A stretch of DNA of 64,000 nucleotides from Enterococcus gilvus ATCC BAA-350 (GCF_000407545.1 NZ_ASWH01000002.1:1-64000); one strand, 5' to 3'. Positions 54,169 to 63,658 are shown, numbered from the stretch's first letter. Numbers and translations are program-made. Notes: generated from the sequence alone by a model not told the origin.

Positions 54169-54217
54169 AAAAACGGTCGAATAAAGCACAAGCTAGTTGC
54201 TTTGTTCGACCGTTTTT
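54169..54217. terminator. strong terminator
   Basis: AAAAACGGTCGAA / TTCGACCGTTTTT, with further pairing inside, ends the rightward transcription. Confidence 0.88.
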
Positions 54218-54286
54218 ACTGTTGCCTAGTGAATAATAAATTTCCCCTTCCACAAATTATGATGCCCTCTCAGATGGAGTAATGGA

Positions 54287-54325
54287 CAAAAAACTCCTCT
54301 ACGTCGAATAGTAGACGTAGAGGAG
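54287..54325 (-). terminator. terminator for the small minus-strand gene
   Basis: CTCCTCTACGTC / GACGTAGAGGAG perfect 12-bp stem, 8-nt loop, with TTTTTT on the minus strand side. Confidence 0.85.
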
Positions 54326-54340
54326 GAAACAACCGCTCAT

Positions 54341-54550
54341 TCAAAGAATAGTCCCTGATCCTGTTCGTAAAAACAGTGAGGAAAACTCATCATGTGTCAG
54401 TATGATGCCGTTTCCGTATGTATCAACTACTTTATAGAATGAATGATCCATTTTTTTCATGTATTTATAAAATTTTCCTTTTTCGATTCGAATGATCCCA
54501 GAGTTATTGAAATAGATCCGAGTCATGTTTGATCGTATCATTTTTGGCAT
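54341..54550 (-). CDS. small hypothetical protein (69 residues)
   Basis: The protein begins MPKMIRSNMTRIYFNNSGII and has basic and aromatic beta-type sequence (KMDHSFYKVVDTYGNGIILTHD). ATG 54550 has AGGTGGTG just upstream. It lies 91 bp after the giant LPQTN gene in the same direction, and a terminator follows. No family was recognised. Confidence 0.5.
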   Translation of the reverse strand: MPKMIRSNMTRIYFNNSGIIRIEKGKFYKYMKKMDHSFYKVVDTYGNGIILTHDEFSSLFLRTGSGTIL

Positions 54551-54641
54551 AGCACCACCTGAACTTTCCTGTTTTTGAAAGAATAAAGAATAGGGATGGC
54601 TAGAAAGAGCCACCCCTATAACTGGATCTAAGCTGTTATGC

Positions 54642-57600
54642 TTATTTCTTTAGTTTATATCTAGAAATAGAGATCCAAACAGCTGCAGCCACAAGGACTA
54701 AACCAGCGATGATCACAAGTGGATTTGAAGCTAAATCATTTGTTTGAGGTAGATGTTTCTGTGTTCCACTGTTATCTGGGTCGTAATTGCGTCCTGTTCC
54801 ATTACCCGGTGTATTCGATCCATTACTTGGAGTCTTAGGTTCCTTAGGTGTGTCTTTTGGAGGCACCACTTTTGGAACTTCTGAATGGATGACGTCTTTT
54901 CCGTTACCAAAGACTAAGTCGGCTTGGTTTGGAATCCCACCATTTTTAATGTAAGGAGCTAGCTGTTCATTGGTCACGTCTTTACTGATGACCGTGTTGA
55001 TGGTCATGGTATAGGTATGACCGGCTAGGTAAGCGAAGCTACCATCTTTTTTGATTGCGTTAAAGACGACTTTATTGCTTTCGGTTGAAATCTCACCGTT
55101 TGAAGTGACATCTTTTCCTTTTTCATCAAATACTTTGATGCTGTTGATGGTAAGCAGCGGATCAATTTGGTCTACGATTTTTGCTTCTTTCCAAGAAGCA
55201 GTCGTGTTTCCGAATGTGACATTTACATGCCAGTTAAAGTCTTGATCACGGTTTGTTAAGGTCAACTGTTGCTTGTCTTCAACGTCTTTATGAATATCTG
55301 GTACTTCTTCTGGCGGAGTAACCGTCGGAATTTCTGAATGGATGACATCGCCGTCATTGCCGAAGTTCAAATCGGCTTGGTTCGGAATGCCGCCATCTTT
55401 GATATAAGGGGCCAATTGTTCATCTGTCACATCTTTACCAATAACTGTGTTGATGGTCATTGTGTAGGTATGACCGGCAAGATAAGTGAAGCTGTCGTCT
55501 TTTTTATTGATATCAAAGACGATTTTATTTTTATCGGTTGTAAGCTTGCCATTTTCCGTTACGTCTTTGCCGTTTTCATCCACGACTTTCACCTTGTTGA
55601 TGGTAAGAAGTGGGTTGATTTGGTCCACGATGCTTGCTTGCTTCCAAGAGGCAGTCGTGTTGCCAAAGGCTGTTTTAACGTGCCAATCAAAGGCTTGATC
55701 GCGTTTTGCCAAATCCAAGTGTTGCTTATCTTCTACATCTTTATGGATGTCTGGATCTTCTTTCGGTGGAATAACAGTTGGAACTTCCGAATGGATCACA
55801 TCACCCTCGTTGCCGAAGTTCAAGTCCGCTTGGTTAGGAATACCGCCGTCTTTGATATAAGGGGCTAATTGTTCATCTGTCACATCTTTACCGATGACCG
55901 TATTGATCGTCATGGTATAGGTATGACCGGCAAGATAAGTGAAGCTGTCGTCTTTTTTATGGATATTAAAGACAATCTTGTTTTTATCTGTAGTTATCAC
56001 ACCATTTTTTGTGACATCCTTGCCGTTCTCATCTACAACTTTGACGCTGTTGATGGTAAGAAGTGGGTTGATTTGATCGACGATGCTTGCTTGAGTCCAA
56101 GAAGCGGTCGTGTTACCAAATTTTGTATTGACATGCCAATCAAAGGCTTGATCGCGATTAGTCAGATCTACATGTTGCTTGTTTTCAACATCTTTGTGGA
56201 TATCAGGCACTTCTTTTGGAGGAGTGACTGTAGGAATCTCTGAATGGATCACGTCGCCTTCATTGCCAAAGTTTAGATCGGCTTGATTCGGAATGCCGCC
56301 ATCTTTGATATAAGGGGCTAATTGCTCGTCTGTCACATCTTTACCGATGACCGTGGTTATCGTCATGGTGTAGGTATGTCCAGCAAGATACGTATAGCCA
56401 TCATCTTTTTTATTGATATCAAAGACGATTTTGTTCTTATCTGTGGTTAATGTCCCATTTTCTGTGACATCTTTACCTGTTTCATCTTTGACTTTCACAT
56501 TGTTGATCGTAAGTAACGGGTTGATTTGATCGACGATGCTTGCTTGAGTCCAAGAAGCGGTCGTGTTACCAAATTTCGTATTTACGTGCCAATCAAAGGC
56601 TTGATCGCCTTTGGCTAAATCAAGATGTTGCTTTTCTTCGATATCTTTATGGATATCTGGATTTTCCTTCGGAGGAATCACTGTTGGTTTTTCAGAATGA
56701 ATCACATCCCCTTTATTCCCAAAGTTCAAGTCCGCTTGGTTCGGAATACCGCCGTCTTTGATGTAAGGGGCGAGTTGTTCGTCTGTCACATCTTTGCCAA
56801 TGACCGTGTTGATCGTCATCGTATACGTGTGACCAGCAAGATAGGTAAAGCTGTCGTCTTTTTTGTTGATGTCAAAGACGATTTTGTTTTTATCTGTGGT
56901 CAATGTGCCGTTTGCTGTGACATCTTTGCCTGTTTCATCTTTGACTTTGACACTGTTGATTGTGAAGACAGTATTGATTTGATCGACGATGCTTGCTTGA
57001 GTCCAAGAAGCAGTCGTATTTCCAAACGCTGCATTCACATGCCAATTAAAGGCTTGATCACGATTTGTTAGGTCTAAGTGTTGTTTGTCCTCAACATCTT
57101 TATGGATGTCTTGATTTTCTTTTGGCGGTGTCACTGTTGGAATTTCTGAGTGAATGACATCTCCTTTATTCCCAAAGTTTAAATCAGCTTGGTTAGGGAT
57201 GCCGCCGTCTTTAATATATGGTGCTAATTGTTCATCTGTCACATCTTTACCGATGACTGTATTGATGGTCATCGTATACGTATGACCGGCAAGATAAGTG
57301 AAGCTATCGTCTTTTTTATTGATGCTGAAGACGATTTTATTTTTATCTGTGGTCAACGTGCCGTTTGCTGTGACATCTTTACCTGATTCATCCGCTACTT
57401 TTACACTGTTGATTGTAAGAAGTGGGTTGATTTGGTCAACAATGCTTGCTTGAGTCCAAGAAGCAGTCGTATTTCCAAATTTCGTGTTTACGTACCAATC
57501 AAAAGCTTGATCACGTTTTGATAGATCTAAATGTTGCTTGTTTTCAACATCTTTATGAATGTCGGGGGTTTCTTCTGGTGGGATCACATTTGGTTTTTCT

Positions 57601-60600
57601 GAATGGATCACATCACCCTCGTTACCAAAATTTAAATCTGCTTGGTTAGGAATACCGCCATCTTTGATATAAGGTGCCAACTGTTCATCTGTGACATCTT
57701 TACCAATAACAGTGTTGATCGTCATTGTATACGTATGACCAGATAGGTAAGAGAAGCTGTTCTCTTTTTTGTTCAAATTAAAGACAACTTTGTTCTTATC
57801 TGTTGTTACTGTACCGTTTGCTGTGACATCTTTGCCTGTTTCATCCGCTACTTTTACGCTGTTGATAGTAAAAACAGGGTTGATTTGGTCGACGATGCTG
57901 GCTTGTGTCCATGCTGCTGCACTGTCACCAAATTCAGCATTCACGTGCCAGTTGAAGGCTTGGTCACGATTGGTCAATTCCAAATGTTGTTTGTCTTCAA
58001 CATCTTTATGAATAATTGGTTCTGTTGCATTTACGACAACACCTACACGTTCTGGTTCCACGACTTGTGAATTGTCCGCTGTATAGGCAAATGAATTCCA
58101 CGCTGCACGTGTCTTTTCATCTTTTGATTTGTCCGTTAAATTCTTTGTTAAGTTGTCTGGTGCTTTCATTGAAAAGTTCAATGTGATTGCTGCACCAGAA
58201 GTCCATTTTCCATCATCTAGCGTAACGATAAATGAATGGATCTTCGACCAATCAGATACTTGATCGGCTGTTTTCCATTGCGGCAATTGTGCACCGGCTG
58301 GATTTTCTAGATGTTGTGTAGTAGAAGGGTAGTCGACTAATTTATCTAGATCATCTCGTTTAGGATTCGTAGCTTCACTGTACTTGATCGTCACTTTTCC
58401 ATTCCATTCACCAGGAAGTGAGATAGGACCTGTCATAATTGGTGCGAATTTACTATCACGACTGACATTATCTGTAATTCCTAAATCGCCTACAGATGGG
58501 AGGACGTCCATCATAGCAAAAGTGCCAATTGAAGAGCCTGTGTTTTTCATGGTTAATTGATAATCAATTTTCCCACCTGGACTGGCATGACCAAATTTAG
58601 AGAACGCTTTGTCTTGATCTCCTTTGACTAATTTTGTCGTGTCTACTTTGTTTTCTTTGATCATTCGATATTGATTGGAAGAAAGTACGCGAGGTTCCGT
58701 TGTGTTTCCGTTCCCATTGATATCGTCCGTATCCGTTTGAAGATATGAGTCTGTCAAAGTAGCAGCCCCTGAAGGAACTGAGATTTTCGCATCACCTGAA
58801 AATCCGTACGTATCCATTCTTAGTGGAGTAGGAGCAGTTTTATCAATGATCGTATTAAAACCATATTTAAAACTTTGACCACCATACATTTTTGAGTCAT
58901 TCCAAGTAATTTGGACTAATTGACGTTTTGTTCCATTGTAATCATTAGAGATAATTTTTATGGTGCCGTTTGTATTTTTTCCATCCGTTGTTGCATCATC
59001 CCAACCATTCGCATTTGCTAATCGGTATTCTGGATTCTTTTCATCAATTTTAACTCCTACTGGTAACAGAGCAGTTGATGAAAGTGACTTGTTTAATGGA
59101 AGAGGAGAAGCTTTATCCGCTGCAAATGATCCTGAAATACGATTTTTACCAGCATCAACGATTCCATTTTTATCTTTATCAAAACTAATCGCTGATTTAG
59201 CGATTGGAGTAGCTGCAGGTGGGGTAGGGACTACCTCTGCTGTCCTCAATCCGGTCCGATTGGTAACATCATCGACAACACTCTCGTTATCCCATGATAC
59301 TGCATCGCCAGCAACGTTATATCCTGCGACATCGTAATGGACTTTATTGGTTACTGTTCCAGTGAATCCTTTTTTAATAGTAAATTTCGGATAAAATCCA
59401 TTAGAATTCATACCTGCTGGAGCATTAGTAAAATGAATTTTTATCTGTGATACATGTTCTCCATCTTTTAATCCTAATGCACTGTGAGACATATTATTTT
59501 TTCCATTGTCCCAAATGATAGAATTTTTAATTATTTGTTTCTCCTTTCCATCAATGACCAATGAAATATCAGCTTTAGGCTCTGAAGAAAGTTTAGTAGC
59601 ATCTCCGTTACCTGGATAGCCTGCATAAGGTTGGTAACTTACGTAGCCAGAGAAATTTAAAGAATCTAGATTTAGGTTTGGATCAATATCATATGTCATA
59701 TCATATTTTGTAAAATCTTTTTTAGGGCTAGCGACTGTCCATGGTCTAGCAGTGAAGTTAAAACCTAATAGCGCAGTATCATAAACAGTCGGATCATAGT
59801 TTTTACCAGTATTCAATGAAGTATTACCATTTCCATCTGGAGGTCCATCGTGACTATTTAAAAAGTACTGACCTGAAGGATCAATCGGTTCGTTGGGATC
59901 ACTTGGTCCAGTAATAATTTGTGCCGAACTAGACGAAGTAACAGGTTTATCACTAATATCGGTACCTTCTGCTGACACTTTGTTTTCAAACGTAGCAAAT
60001 TCATTAACATCAGCATTAAATTTTGTTTTAAGATTGATTTCTTTGCTGAATAATGATTCTACAGCATTTTTTTGCACTTCATATGTTGGTGCATCAAAAG
60101 TCCAGGTAACAGTATTGCTGGCTTTATCATACGAACCATTCGCATCGTCACTAACATAAGTTATTCCAGAAGGAATAGTATCTTTGATCGTTATTTTTGA
60201 CCCTTCTTTGAAATAAACCAATCCAGGATTTTTTTGCGATGCATTTACTTTAATATTCCATACCGAAGAATCACCGCCTGTTGGAGGATCTTTCTTCTCT
60301 TTCCCATCAGTACCGATTGTTGAAATATAAGCTTTTGAAGTTGATAAGGTAGATTTCGCATTTACAGTAACTGTTGCTTTTGATTCTGCTTTTCCTGAGA
60401 ATTCAGTAGCGCTAAAGTTTGAAGTTAGCGTAATTACTGTACCATCAGGGGTGGTTCCGTTCATCGTTTTTAATTTGATGTTCGTTGTGTAGGCTTGACC
60501 AGCAGCAATCGAATCAAAAGTATAAACGAGTTGGCCAGTAGCACCATCTCTCGTAGGTGTGACACCTGCGATGGCAAGCTCTGACAAGTCTTGATTCAAA

Positions 60601-61397
60601 TCATATTCTTTTGGAATATCAACAGTGATTTTTGCATTTGTGTAATTTGTTTGATTCCCAGTGACTTTAAAGTTAAGAGTATAAGTTGCATCTTGACCAG
60701 ATAAAACTGTTTCAGAGGCAGGAGAAATGTCTAAATCGACGTTTCTGTTTCCGGCTCTGACTTGTGGTCTGTTTCTTTCTTTTTTCGTTGTTGTTTCTGT
60801 TGTTTCTTTTTTTGGTTCAGCGCTTGTTTTTTCTGTTATCGCTGGCTGACCATCTTCAGAATCATCACTCCCATCTTGGGCTTCTTCTGAGGATGAATCA
60901 GGTGAAGAGGTGGCGTTAGAGAGATTTAACGCTTTTGAACGATACTCTTTTCCATCATTTCGAGTGGATTTTGCGACTAATTTTACATTTTTGAAGTCGT
61001 TTTTGTTTGCAGCTTTTAATACAAGTGCAGCGTTTCTATCGGTCGTTTTATTTTTGTCAAACGTAACCTTTAACTCGCGGGAGTTTTGATTGTACTCAAC
61101 AGAACTTTTACCTTTGTTCTGTGCTTGAGTTTCGCTCAGATTAAGTTCAACATCTGCGGGTATTAAAACGTCGATTGTGCTGTCCTCAGTATTGTCGCTG
61201 ATTAGAGAAATGGTTTGATCTTTGTCTGATAATTCTAGGGCATCTTTGGATGTGGAGTCTTGTTCCCATCGAAGCTCGCTTGTTTCATTATCAGAGAGTG
61301 TTTCCGCCAATGCGATCGAACCGCTCACTCCTTGACTCAATAGTGTCGCAAAAGTAGTGAGTATCGTAACCCCCTTTTTCCAATTCATTTTTAACAT
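54642..61397 (-). CDS. giant LPQTN-anchored surface protein with seven 150-residue repeats
   Basis: The 2251-residue protein starts at ATG 61397 behind AAGGAGG. The signal peptide is about 1-31 (...GSIALAE). A Ser/Glu-rich linker lies about 160-215. Then several adhesin/isopeptide-type domains follow to about residue 1130 (VDLDISPASETVLSGQDATYTLNFKVTGN; FGHASPGGKIDYQLTMKNTGSSIGTF). Seven tandem repeats of 150 residues, each opening with IHKDVEDKQHLDLTNRDQ-like sequence, come next. A linker (KDTPKEPKTPSNGSNTPG) leads to the sorting signal LPQTN-DLASNPLVI, hydrophobic span and RYKLKK. It is probably a long stalk that displays the N-terminal domains. Transcribed convergently to the WxL operon, with a shared promoter box. 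Confidence 0.9.
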   Translation of the reverse strand: MLKMNWKKGVTILTTFATLLSQGVSGSIALAETLSDNETSELRWEQDSTSKDALELSDKDQTISLISDNTEDSTIDVLIPADVELNLSETQAQNKGKSSVEYNQNSRELKVTFDKNKTTDRNAALVLKAANKNDFKNVKLVAKSTRNDGKEYRSKALNLSNATSSPDSSSEEAQDGSDDSEDGQPAITEKTSAEPKKETTETTTKKERNRPQVRAGNRNVDLDISPASETVLSGQDATYTLNFKVTGNQTNYTNAKITVDIPKEYDLNQDLSELAIAGVTPTRDGATGQLVYTFDSIAAGQAYTTNIKLKTMNGTTPDGTVITLTSNFSATEFSGKAESKATVTVNAKSTLSTSKAYISTIGTDGKEKKDPPTGGDSSVWNIKVNASQKNPGLVYFKEGSKITIKDTIPSGITYVSDDANGSYDKASNTVTWTFDAPTYEVQKNAVESLFSKEINLKTKFNADVNEFATFENKVSAEGTDISDKPVTSSSSAQIITGPSDPNEPIDPSGQYFLNSHDGPPDGNGNTSLNTGKNYDPTVYDTALLGFNFTARPWTVASPKKDFTKYDMTYDIDPNLNLDSLNFSGYVSYQPYAGYPGNGDATKLSSEPKADISLVIDGKEKQIIKNSIIWDNGKNNMSHSALGLKDGEHVSQIKIHFTNAPAGMNSNGFYPKFTIKKGFTGTVTNKVHYDVAGYNVAGDAVSWDNESVVDDVTNRTGLRTAEVVPTPPAATPIAKSAISFDKDKNGIVDAGKNRISGSFAADKASPLPLNKSLSSTALLPVGVKIDEKNPEYRLANANGWDDATTDGKNTNGTIKIISNDYNGTKRQLVQITWNDSKMYGGQSFKYGFNTIIDKTAPTPLRMDTYGFSGDAKISVPSGAATLTDSYLQTDTDDINGNGNTTEPRVLSSNQYRMIKENKVDTTKLVKGDQDKAFSKFGHASPGGKIDYQLTMKNTGSSIGTFAMMDVLPSVGDLGITDNVSRDSKFAPIMTGPISLPGEWNGKVTIKYSEATNPKRDDLDKLVDYPSTTQHLENPAGAQLPQWKTADQVSDWSKIHSFIVTLDDGKWTSGAAITLNFSMKAPDNLTKNLTDKSKDEKTRAAWNSFAYTADNSQVVEPERVGVVVNATEPIIHKDVEDKQHLELTNRDQAFNWHVNAEFGDSAAAWTQASIVDQINPVFTINSVKVADETGKDVTANGTVTTDKNKVVFNLNKKENSFSYLSGHTYTMTINTVIGKDVTDEQLAPYIKDGGIPNQADLNFGNEGDVIHSEKPNVIPPEETPDIHKDVENKQHLDLSKRDQAFDWYVNTKFGNTTASWTQASIVDQINPLLTINSVKVADESGKDVTANGTLTTDKNKIVFSINKKDDSFTYLAGHTYTMTINTVIGKDVTDEQLAPYIKDGGIPNQADLNFGNKGDVIHSEIPTVTPPKENQDIHKDVEDKQHLDLTNRDQAFNWHVNAAFGNTTASWTQASIVDQINTVFTINSVKVKDETGKDVTANGTLTTDKNKIVFDINKKDDSFTYLAGHTYTMTINTVIGKDVTDEQLAPYIKDGGIPNQADLNFGNKGDVIHSEKPTVIPPKENPDIHKDIEEKQHLDLAKGDQAFDWHVNTKFGNTTASWTQASIVDQINPLLTINNVKVKDETGKDVTENGTLTTDKNKIVFDINKKDDGYTYLAGHTYTMTITTVIGKDVTDEQLAPYIKDGGIPNQADLNFGNEGDVIHSEIPTVTPPKEVPDIHKDVENKQHVDLTNRDQAFDWHVNTKFGNTTASWTQASIVDQINPLLTINSVKVVDENGKDVTKNGVITTDKNKIVFNIHKKDDSFTYLAGHTYTMTINTVIGKDVTDEQLAPYIKDGGIPNQADLNFGNEGDVIHSEVPTVIPPKEDPDIHKDVEDKQHLDLAKRDQAFDWHVKTAFGNTTASWKQASIVDQINPLLTINKVKVVDENGKDVTENGKLTTDKNKIVFDINKKDDSFTYLAGHTYTMTINTVIGKDVTDEQLAPYIKDGGIPNQADLNFGNDGDVIHSEIPTVTPPEEVPDIHKDVEDKQQLTLTNRDQDFNWHVNVTFGNTTASWKEAKIVDQIDPLLTINSIKVFDEKGKDVTSNGEISTESNKVVFNAIKKDGSFAYLAGHTYTMTINTVISKDVTNEQLAPYIKNGGIPNQADLVFGNGKDVIHSEVPKVVPPKDTPKEPKTPSNGSNTPGNGTGRNYDPDNSGTQKHLPQTNDLASNPLVIIAGLVLVAAAVWISISRYKLKK
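54870..58015 (-). repeat. seven tandem 450-bp coding repeats
   Basis: Seven units of 150 codons each carry D-I-H-K-D-V-E/N, S-I-V-D-Q-I-N, T-Y-T-M-T-I-N-T-V-I and Q-L-A-P-Y-I-K-D-G-G-I-P-N-Q-A-D-L. Inner units are nearly identical in DNA over long stretches; the last unit (54870-55290) is most diverged (QQLTLTNRDQDFNWHV). Such arrays expand and shrink by recombination, so copy number may vary between strains. Confidence 0.92.
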
Positions 61398-61471
61398 CCT
61401 TGTTCCTCCTTAGTTGATTTTGTTTCGATGTTCTATGGATAATTCGTAATTAACCTCCTTTCTACTCGTAA

Positions 61472-61516
61472 ATAGTACGTCATTCTTTCAAAAACTAAAT
61501 ATCCAATAAACCGTTT
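61472..61516 (-). promoter_or_regulatory. giant-protein promoter with AAACGGTTTA box
   Basis: Minus strand: AAACGGTTTA (61516-61507), exactly 29 bp, then TACTAT (-10, 61477-61472). The -35 position reads ATTTAG, non-consensus. A related AAACCGG lies a few bases upstream of the box. A 75-nt leader follows before the ATG. Confidence 0.65.
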
Positions 61517-61565
61517 TCTTTTCCGGTTTTATGTTTTGTGTCATTTTTGCACTCATTTAAAAAGC

Positions 61566-61579
61566 GACTTTTAAAAGTC
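61566..61579. other. 14-bp palindrome in the intergenic region
   Basis: GACTTTTAAAAGTC is a perfect palindrome between the giant gene and the DUF308 gene. The stretch 61580-61790 shows no other gene or clear signal. Confidence 0.35.
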
Positions 61580-61791
61580 TTTGGAGGATGAAAAGGGTTT
61601 ATGCCTCAGCCTCTTTTCTCTTATTGTTGCTACATTAAAGTAAGTAGATGTTCTGAAGGGATCTTGGAGTTAGGAAGGGGGCAAAACTGTGTAAAGAAAC
61701 AAAGTTAAGCATCGAATTGCAAGAGAATTTAATAGAAAACAAGAGGTCTCTATTTCAGAATATCTACTAGTTTGAAAAATGAGGTGTGAAC

Positions 61792-62304
61792 ATGAAGACA
61801 TTTAAGTTGAGTTATTTTGTAATGGGAATAGTGGCCATTTTCGTCGCTTTGTTAGCCTTTAGGAATCCAGAGTTGAATCTCATTGCGGTTGTTTGGATGT
61901 TTGCTTTAATGGCGATCGTCAAAGGTATTTTTGAATTGTTCTTTAGAAGTAAAACGAAGGAATTCGATGGAAATAAGCATACCTGGATTTTCATTTTGGG
62001 TATCGTTGATCTTTTATTGGGTATTTTTTTAGTGATAAATATTGGTGCAGGGCTTTTGGCATTGCCTTATGTCTTTGCCTTTTGGTTTATTTTTGACTCT
62101 TTGATGGAATTGATGATCTCTAGCTCTTTCGCAGGCACAACGTACTATTGGTTCCATCTTGTTTTAAATATTCTGGGTATAATGATTGGCTTCTTTTTAC
62201 TATTTCATCCAATCATAGCCGCCTTGAGCCTTTCTTATTTAGTAGGAATTTATTTTATGATCAGCGGCATTTTATCAATTGTTTATTCATTTCAAAATCA
62301 ATAA
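61792..62304 (+). CDS. DUF308/HdeD-family membrane protein
   Basis: The 170-residue protein has six hydrophobic helices in pairs (FVALLAFRNPELNLIAVVWMFALMAIVKGIFELFF; GIVDLLLGIFLVINIGAG; IMIGFFLLFHPIIAALSLSYLVGIYFMISGIL), the DUF308 repeat pattern of HdeD-like proteins. ATG 61792 has GAGGTG upstream. Function in Gram-positives is unknown. It lies convergent to the second kinase. Confidence 0.85.
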   Translation: MKTFKLSYFVMGIVAIFVALLAFRNPELNLIAVVWMFALMAIVKGIFELFFRSKTKEFDGNKHTWIFILGIVDLLLGIFLVINIGAGLLALPYVFAFWFIFDSLMELMISSSFAGTTYYWFHLVLNILGIMIGFFLLFHPIIAALSLSYLVGIYFMISGILSIVYSFQNQ

Positions 62305-62305
62305 C

Positions 62306-62347
62306 AAAAAATAGAGAACCCAACTATGATGTGGGTTCTCTATTTTT
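62306..62347. terminator. bidirectional terminator overlapping the 3' end of the kinase gene
   Basis: AAATAGAGAACCCA / TGGGTTCTCTATTT stem with A- and T-rich flanks. The last codons of the minus-strand kinase (KNREPTS stop) lie in the right arm and the loop, so coding and terminator sequence are shared. Confidence 0.85.
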
Positions 62348-63652
62348 AATATAGTCAACGATCAATTCTGCGAAAAAGGCTCTTTTTGTTTGTCGAAGGT
62401 ACAAGTGCAAATGGGAATCATCTGAAGTGATTCGTTTTAGATAATTCAATCCGATCCCCTTATGGCCCTCTTTTGTAGAGTAGCCTTTTTTCAAGATTTG
62501 TTCGATTTCGATTTTTTTCTCGATCGGATTTGTGATAATGATGGATAGTTGACCTTCGCCAGAATCTTTCATGACAATGGTTAGCCTATGAAGATATGGA
62601 GGCAAGATCACGGTATTTTCATAGGCATTGTTCAATAAAATTGACAATCCGCGAACGAGGTCAATGACCTCGACCTGCAATGCAATTGGAACGGGGACGA
62701 GAGTCACTTCAGTAGAAATACCACTTTCTTCACAGTCTTTTAAAAAATTCAAAAGCAGTCCTTGAAGAGGGACGTTGTTTAACCGGTTGATACCCGCATA
62801 AGAGTTGGTTTGGAAAATTTCCTTAGAATCAACGATGACCTGGCTAAGCAATCGCTTTGCATCATCAATCGCATTTTCTTTCAAGCAACTATTTAAAGAG
62901 ATCAATAGAGCTTTAAAATCATGCTGGAATTCGGAAGTCAGTTCATTTTTGCTGACTTCTACAGAGTAGATTTCTGTTAGTGTCCTTAACTCGTTTAATT
63001 TTTTTTGATTTTCGATTGAATTATGAACGACGAGTGCTAGAAGCAGACAAACACTACCTAAGATAAAAGCGGTATACATTCCGAAAAGCCAATTTTGAGT
63101 CCAAGCAAAATGTCCGTGAATGACGGCTAAAGATAAAATAATGAATAGAATCACGATTGAAAGCAATCGATTCTTTTTCGGACGCTCATATAAAAAATTC
63201 CAAAAATGCGTTCTGTCATTCATTTTTTTTAGAAACCAATAAACCACAAGAATGAGTGTGTTTTGTGAAAGAAACAAGAGGAGGATCACGAGCGGTTGAT
63301 TCACATTTTTAAAAAAAGCATCAGTTAGCATTCGCGGTAAATCAAAGGTAATGATCCAAACGACCATCGTTAAACATAACTGGATGGTAAAAAAAAGAGC
63401 GGGCAAAAGCCAGTTGTTGACTCTCCGCACCATCATGACAAATTGAATAACCATAAAAGGGTAAAGAAAATCGTTGATGAAAAGGACATGGTTCGTTACG
63501 CCAATTAAGTAACAGATAAGAAGAATTCCAGCTAAAATAATCGTGTTTCTTCTATTAAATAGTTTGATTCTCTGCCAAATAATCAAACTGACCAACAAGT
63601 TGCAAGACAATAAGCCCGCTTGAAAATAGGGTGCCAACTGCATCACCTCCAA
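62324..63652 (-). CDS. second Agr-type sensor histidine kinase (GHKL)
   Basis: The 442-residue protein is a paralogue of the kinase at 46531: same order of membrane helices (residues 1-215), TSEFQHDFKALLISLNSCLKEN with phospho-His, LSILLNNAYENTVILPP (N box), KKGYSTKEGHKGIGLNYLKRI (G box) and LRQTKRAFFAELIVDY at the end. The ligand is unknown; no AgrBD pair is present within the window. The ribosome binding site GGAGGTG lies just before the ATG. Its regulator gene precedes it by 6 bp. Confidence 0.88.
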   Translation of the reverse strand: MEVMQLAPYFQAGLLSCNLLVSLIIWQRIKLFNRRNTIILAGILLICYLIGVTNHVLFINDFLYPFMVIQFVMMVRRVNNWLLPALFFTIQLCLTMVVWIITFDLPRMLTDAFFKNVNQPLVILLLFLSQNTLILVVYWFLKKMNDRTHFWNFLYERPKKNRLLSIVILFIILSLAVIHGHFAWTQNWLFGMYTAFILGSVCLLLALVVHNSIENQKKLNELRTLTEIYSVEVSKNELTSEFQHDFKALLISLNSCLKENAIDDAKRLLSQVIVDSKEIFQTNSYAGINRLNNVPLQGLLLNFLKDCEESGISTEVTLVPVPIALQVEVIDLVRGLSILLNNAYENTVILPPYLHRLTIVMKDSGEGQLSIIITNPIEKKIEIEQILKKGYSTKEGHKGIGLNYLKRITSDDSHLHLYLRQTKRAFFAELIVDYIKNREPTS

Positions 63653-63658
63653 ATCGTA

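Noticed and set aside
55338..57071. Long plus-strand open frames inside the repeat array (e.g. 55338-55868, 55869-56243, 56625-57071)
   Set aside because: They are antisense to the well-supported 2251-residue gene and recur with the 450-bp period. No ribosome binding sites; they reflect codon bias of the repeats.
54870..58015. Repeat array as a possible CRISPR
   Set aside because: Units are 450 bp, in frame and coding, with no short repeats or unique spacers.
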